Below are positions 59,801-64,000 of a stretch of 64,000 nucleotides of DNA, piece after piece; position 1 is the first letter of the stretch, and each line of letters opens with the position of its first letter. The notes beneath the pieces were generated by a model. The model did no database searches. It was not told where the DNA came from and saw only the letters and a program-made list of their open reading frames with translations. Both the position numbers and the translations under genes were made by a program. The stretch comes from Lophius americanus (taxonomy: Eukaryota > Chordata > Actinopteri > Lophiiformes > Lophiidae): assembly GCA_037951165.1 (NCBI GenBank), contig JBBDHG010000041.1, positions 2,391,001 through 2,455,000 of the forward strand, written 5' to 3'.

Positions 59801-62800
59801 CCTTGCAGCACTGTTTTGAACATAATGAAGTCTTTGAAGACTTTTATCAGGGATCCCGATGAGAAGTGAGTTACAGTAATCCAGTCTGGAGGAGACGAAC
59901 GCGTGAACCAGCTTGTCAGCATCACTCAAGGTTAGTGATGAACGGAGTTTGGAAATATTTCTGAGATGGTGAAAGGACATCTTGCAGATGTGTTTGATGT
60001 GGGATTCAAAAGTGAGTTGAGGGTCAAATCTCACGCCGAGGTTGGTGACTGATGAAGAGAGGGGAATGTCGTGACCAGAGAAGGTAATACTGGTTATGGA
60101 GGAAGACTGGGTCTGATGTGGGGTGCCAATTAAAATAGCTTCGGTTTTGGAGCTGTTCAACTGGAGAAAGTTGTTTTTCATCCACGCCTTTATCTCCTCC
60201 AGACAAGCGCGGAGAGTTGACAAGGGAGATGATGATGACGATGAGGATGAAGAGGCTGCGGAGGAACATGTGTCAGTTTTTATGTAGATTTGCGTGTCAT
60301 CAGTTTAACAATGGAATGAGAGTCCATATCGACTGATGACACGGCCAAGGGGGAGGGGCATGTATAGTATGAAGAGAATGGGGCCAAGGACTGATCCCTG
60401 GGGGACCCCACAGGTGACGGTGTGTGTCCGGGACTTTGAACTTCCAAGGGAAACGTATTCTGTTCTGTCAGTGAAGTAGGATTGAAACCAGTTTAGGGCG
60501 GTGGCAGTGAGTCCAGTGGTGTGATGTAGGTGGTGTAGGAGTATTCCAGGGTCAACTGTGTCGAAGGCCGCAGACAAATCAAGGAGAATCAGGAGGGAAG
60601 GTGAACCAGCATCTGCTGCCATCCGTAGGTCATTTGTGACTCTAAGCAGAGATGTTTCTGTGCTGTGGGTGGAGCCAAAACCAGACTGAAAGGTTTCAAA
60701 GAGGTTGTTGTATTTGAGGTGGTCGTGGAGGTGGGAAGCAACTACTTTTTCCAGAACTTTTGAGAGGAATGGGTGTTTGGAAATGGGCCTGTAATTAGCA
60801 AAAACTTCTAGATCAGAGTGGTCTGATTATGGCGGCTTTTAGGGCTGGTGGAACAAAGCAAGCATGGAGGGATTGGTTTACTACAGCGGTGATCAGGGGA
60901 CTGATGGAACAGATGTTAGTTTTCACTAGGGCTGTAGGAAAGGGGTCGAGGGCACAGGTGGAGGGCTTCATCGTCCTGATGATAACCTCTACCTCCTGCT
61001 GTGAGATTTCTGGGAAGCACTTTAGAGGCTGGGAGATATCAAACTGTGAGTAAGCAGACTGGATAGGTAGAGTGGAGGAACCAGAAAGAAAAACTTATTT
61101 TTCTTCTTCTCCTTTCGGGTGTTCGCTGTAGTTACGGCCAGAGACAATAATCGTTAAAATTTAGATAGAAAGCATTTTAACAAAGAACTATGGGGCGGCT
61201 TAAACAAACTATAATTCTGGTTTCTAAGTAAATGTGCAAAATTTTTGCACATTACTCTCCAAATAATGTTTTTAAAACAGCGTCAAACTTTCAGTCAATT
61301 ATTTTTTAAATCACATTTATAGTTTTCCTTCCTAAGAAATCTTTTTAAAAATAAAAATGTCTAAATATGAATAGAAATGTTACATTTTTCTAAATCTAAA
61401 TCTAAATATTGAATCTAAATATTAAATCTAAATGTTTAATTTGAATATTATTTACATAAATCTAAATCAAAATGTAAATATTGAATGGAAACAGTAAATC
61501 TAAAGTTATATTTTAAATCTAAATATTATTGACATAAATCTAAATCTAAGACCTAAATGTTTAGCATAAAACTAAACATTAAGCCAAAATGCAAATTGAC
61601 ACTGACGTCAGAAGTACAAAGAATGTACATATGTATATATATATACACACATATACACGTATATATAGCAACTACATATACTAAGTATCTATTTATGGTA
61701 TTACAGGCAGTCAAGGACCTGCAGTCGCTTCATTTTGACAGCTTTGGCCCAATTATTTTTCTAACAAGTCGTACATATCAGCATGTCGTCCCACTCCATG
61801 GACTTAAAAAGTATGAAATGTAGCATAAGTCAAACTTTCCACCAGACTTGCCTTGGATGGTGTGGAGTAACTGAAACCAGGGAAGAGGTGGAGTATAACA
61901 AAATAATTCCCTGAAGCGGTGATTGACAGACATTAAAAGAATAGATGATGCCTCAGAGAGGGAGCAGGAAGGGATTTCATTTCAGAGGCTGCTCTTTCAA
62001 CGAGAATACTTCAGATATTTTATAATGAGAATCAGAATGAGCCGTTTTGAACGAGCGGCTCGCCTGTTTATGTGTCTCTTGATGGCAGGTTGAAGTTCTG
62101 AACCCTGATGGCACTCCAGCGCGACGCGTCCCTGTGGTTCTCAATCCAGGAGAGGTATTTGGCCAAACTTCAGATGATGGCGTTGCAAAGGTTTCCATCA
62201 ATCCAAGTGGAATCGCTTACACACGGACAATAACCGTAAGTTTCTGAAATATTTTACCCTTTTTCTTTAAGGGCTTGTTGGGCAAATGGAGGCTTTAACC
62301 TACAATATAACCAGCGTAATTAATTATTCTGACCCTATCGAGGTTCGGTTGCTCACTAATTGGGCCGCCCGCTGCCAAATTGGTGAACTGAGCAAGATTT
62401 GGTTATTGTGACTATACGTATATTGGTCCTAAACCTTTTAGTGCTTTGTAAACCAACAGCAGGATTTTGAAATCAGTTCCTCTGGGAGACCTGAAGCCAG
62501 TGTGGAGACCTCAGAACTGGACTGATATGATCCACTCTCCTGGTCTTAGTGAGGACTCTAGCAGCAGCGTTCTGATCCATTTCTTAGGAACTTCAGTAAA
62601 GTCGCCGTTACGGTCGTCGAGTCGGATGAAGAATCTGCTGAGTCATCAGTACTGTAGTTCTGGCTCTATTCTTCAGGGGAAAGTAGGCGGTCTTTGTTAC
62701 GGTCTTAATACGGCTGTTTAAACTAGAGTAGAGATTGAAGGTTGAGCGCTGACCTTTAACCTTTCCTCTTCGGCTCCAAAAACTAAAAAAACGAACAAAA

Positions 62801-63244
62801 CTACGACCTAAGTTTTGTCTTTGTTCAGCCGGAGCAAATTCTGGCACATCCGGTCTCTTATGAAGCTAGCCCAAGCATTGACATTTATGATTTCATGAAT
62901 TAAACTCCGAACTACGGGCTTCTTTCATCGTAGGCAACGACCCGCGATCCTGCTATTTCCCAAGAAGCTCAAGCGTCAGCCACCATGGAAGCTGGGCCGT
63001 ACACCACTAACAGCGACAACTACATCCAGTTAGGTGAGGAAGATCCCGCGGGGCTCGTGTGGTTGTTGATGGTGGCGGCGACGCTTCCTAGGTAACGTCC
63101 GTGACAACCCCCGTGAATTCCTGACACTTCCTGTGGAATGTCATTCTAGAGGTTCAATCAGACGTGGTGAGAGTAGGAGATTTCCTGAGGGTCTCTTGCA
63201 CCTTCAGAGGACATGGGAACGCTGATAATGACGTGACATACCTG
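49437..63244 (+). CDS. Complement C3 gene B, 5' part (exons 1-13, runs off the right edge)
   Basis: Second C3-type gene, head-to-tail with gene A. Exons: 49437-49504, 51284-51482, 51924-52086, 53662-53756, 53915-54003, 54605-54687, 54782-54869, 55969-56071, 57324-57444, 59057-59172, 62089-62235, 62934-63033, 63150-63244; 489 codons, all open with GT-AG borders. Exon 1 is a signal peptide (MGQVRLWILVSLAFFSLAEG). Exons 2-13 cover MG1 to about MG5. Recognisable phrases are RRDPNIKQYVYLQAHFP, GYIFIQTDRTLYSPKST, PPSFEVTLTPV and VTSPYTINFKKTPKYY. Exons 3-13 have the same lengths and phases as gene A. Identity to A is about 72% in exon 3 and 40% in exon 4 by eye. The thioester, C3a and catalytic His are outside the window, so full function cannot be judged. 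An A2M-type gene is unlikely given the exon-by-exon match to C3-A. Confidence 0.9.
50340..50995 (+). repeat. 'CCCCCTAGTG' family copy in C3-B intron 1
   Basis: Boxes lie at about 50485, 50640 and 50785, and it ends in GCGTTAACACGAAGGATCCG and TTCCATAATATCCCCGAC, the clearest copy of the CG-rich end block. Confidence 0.75.
52545..53430. repeat. 'ACTTTATTCTCGTAAAAT' degenerate array (C3-B intron 3)
   Basis: About 35 variants of a 20-25 base unit (TTATTCTCGTAAAATTACGA) with larger duplications (compare 52735-52920 with 53170-53360). Non-coding minisatellite. Confidence 0.85.
53801..53840. repeat. (CAGA)10 microsatellite
   Basis: Ten perfect CAGA units in C3-B intron 4, between exons 4 and 5 that are only 158 bases apart. 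Confidence 0.95.
55030..55880. mobile_element. Foldback element (C3-B intron 7)
   Basis: The plus-strand segment about 55095-55145 (CGCCTAGAAGAAGAATACGA, then CAAAGAG) is repeated in inverted form at about 55690-55745 (TTGTCGTATTCTTCTTCTGG, then GCGC). Between them is a second palindrome, CCGGTTATCGGAAAGG...CCTTCCCGATAACCGG, at about 55370-55402. Such nested inverted arms are typical of foldback or MITE elements. Confidence 0.6.
56333..57235 (-). repeat. 'CCCCCTAGTG' family, about 0.9 kb copy (C3-B intron 8)
   Basis: Extends from the CG-rich end block (GGGGATATTCTGGGATCGTC) through CACTAGGGGGCGC and CACTAGGGGGACC to the other end block (CAATCAGGGGGATTGC, GGGGAACGGGGGC). About 180 bases at 56550-56730 look inserted, since other copies lack them. 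Confidence 0.7.
57590..57930 (+). mobile_element. RT-fragment short element, decayed (C3-B intron 9)
   Basis: Shares 'gtccgttttaattagattag', 'aaagtatgttttta' and the damaged RT phrase around 57780-57850 (GTCCCGCGGCCCTTGTCTTGG). The ends are not clear. Confidence 0.45.
58140..58770 (-). repeat. 'CCCCCTAGTG' family copy (C3-B intron 9)
   Basis: Starts with the CG-rich block (GGAATCATCCTCGTCGCG) and ends GGGACTTTTTCGGGGGCATAG. Two internal units have lost the exact CTAGTG box. Confidence 0.65.
59455..61070 (-). mobile_element. L2-like LINE, 1.6 kb RT-domain fragment (C3-B intron 10)
   Basis: The longest L2 piece. On the minus strand it encodes LLILLDLSAAFDTVDPGILL, GVPQGSVLGPILFILYM, a damaged active-site region (TDD instead of YADD, with a stop, about 60295-60310), then LNSSKTEAILIG, SSRLDYCNSLL and the familiar C-terminus. 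The reading frame breaks near 60225-60310, so it is dead. The L2 3' UTR and tail are missing, unlike in the other copies. It lies opposite to C3-B. Confidence 0.85.
61365..61565. repeat. 'AAATCTAAAT' degenerate array
   Basis: Variants of CTAAATCTAAATATTGAAT are repeated about 15 times in C3-B intron 10. Confidence 0.8.
62400..62840 (-). mobile_element. L2-related LINE fragment (C3-B intron 11)
   Basis: Plus-strand text such as GAAGCCAGTGTGGAGACCTC and GTGAGGACTCTAGCAGCAGC is the usual antisense of an L2/Maui-type RT C-terminus. It is diverged from the main L2 family in this window. Confidence 0.6.
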
Positions 63245-63289
63245 GTGAGAGATTTCATTTTTATTTTATTTTATTTTATTTTATGTGAT

Positions 63290-63357
63290 GCATTTTTGTC
63301 ACCAAAACATGAATGAAACAAGTAAAAAATTATATCATAATGATATACATATATATA

Positions 63358-63407
<50 letters not shown>

Positions 63408-63445
63408 TATATATATGTATATATATATATATATACATATATATA

Positions 63446-63500
<55 letters not shown>

Positions 63501-63514
63501 TTATATATATGTAT

Positions 63515-63558
<44 letters not shown>

Positions 63559-64000
63559 ATACACACACATACACACATACATACATACACACACATATAT
63601 ACATATATTTACATCCATATATACAGACATATATATATACACACACATACACACATACATATATACACACACATATATACATATATTTACATCCATATAT
63701 ACATTTATATATATATATACATATTTAAACATACATAAATATGTGTGTGTCTGTATATATATACACAAATATATATATATATTATATATATATATATACA
63801 TACATATTTATGTGTGTGTCTGTGTATATACAAACACATATATATATATACATCCATATATACACAAATATATATACATATATATATTATGTTAATATAT
63901 ATAAATTATATAGATAAATTATATATATAATTTATATAAATTATATATATAATTTATCTATATATATAAATTAATTATAAGTTAAAGCAATCCAGGTGCT
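63290..64000. repeat. AT and ATAC/ACAC microsatellite block (C3-B intron 13)
   Basis: Over 600 bases of TATA with ACACACATAC blocks in at least two repeated segments (63555-63640 and 63640-63720). It runs close to the window edge; apparent reading frames on both strands are artefacts. Confidence 0.9.

Noticed and set aside
59585..60223. 212-codon minus-strand frame as a host gene
   Set aside because: It is the C-terminal part of an L2-type LINE polyprotein, with damaged upstream frame and active site.
63313..63930. Ile/Tyr-rich frames on both strands
   Set aside because: They are translations of TATA/ACAC microsatellite DNA.

Overview
The window looks like teleost fish genomic DNA. It has vertebrate split genes with GT-AG introns, two head-to-tail complement C3-type genes (a common teleost duplication), and a dense load of L2-like LINE pieces, MITE-like repeats and microsatellites. 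Genus and species cannot be read from the sequence.

Layout. (1) 1-5.8 kb, minus strand: the first four exons of a CCN1/CYR61-like matricellular gene. Its TSP1 and C-terminal knot exons are not visible and should lie beyond base 1. A TATA, AP-1, GC-box and CCAAT promoter lies at about 5.9-6.06 kb. (2) 6.1-18.2 kb: a gene-free interval of L2 pieces, 'CCCCCTAGTG' repeats, a 1.5 kb minisatellite, long TG tracts and AT-rich arrays. (3) 18274-46877, plus strand: a complete C3 gene (gene A), spliced here into 43 coding exons. All junctions keep frame and give a 1659-residue protein with signal peptide, RSKR beta/alpha processing site, a 77-residue C3a with six cysteines, GCGEQN thioester, catalytic His 116 residues after the thioester Cys, and a C345C end. 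(4) 46.9-49.4 kb: a repeat-filled intergenic spacer. (5) 49437 to the right edge, plus strand: a second C3 gene (gene B), whose first 13 exons (489 codons) are open. Exons 3-13 of A and B have exactly equal lengths and phases, although the proteins differ by roughly 30-60% per exon by eye.

C3 is the central complement protein. C3 convertase removes C3a, and the exposed thioester of C3b attaches to targets. Gene A keeps the visible parts needed for this. Gene B can only be judged over its N-terminal MG domains.

The most unusual material is in the introns and spacers. It includes a TTAA-flanked, piggyBac-like short element carrying a reverse-transcriptase fragment, an interstitial telomeric repeat inside one of two tandem 0.6 kb copies, a decayed 28S rDNA piece, a (TG)23 tract touching a splice acceptor, a probable GC-AG intron, and several palindromic arrays. 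All coordinates and splice sites were worked out by eye.
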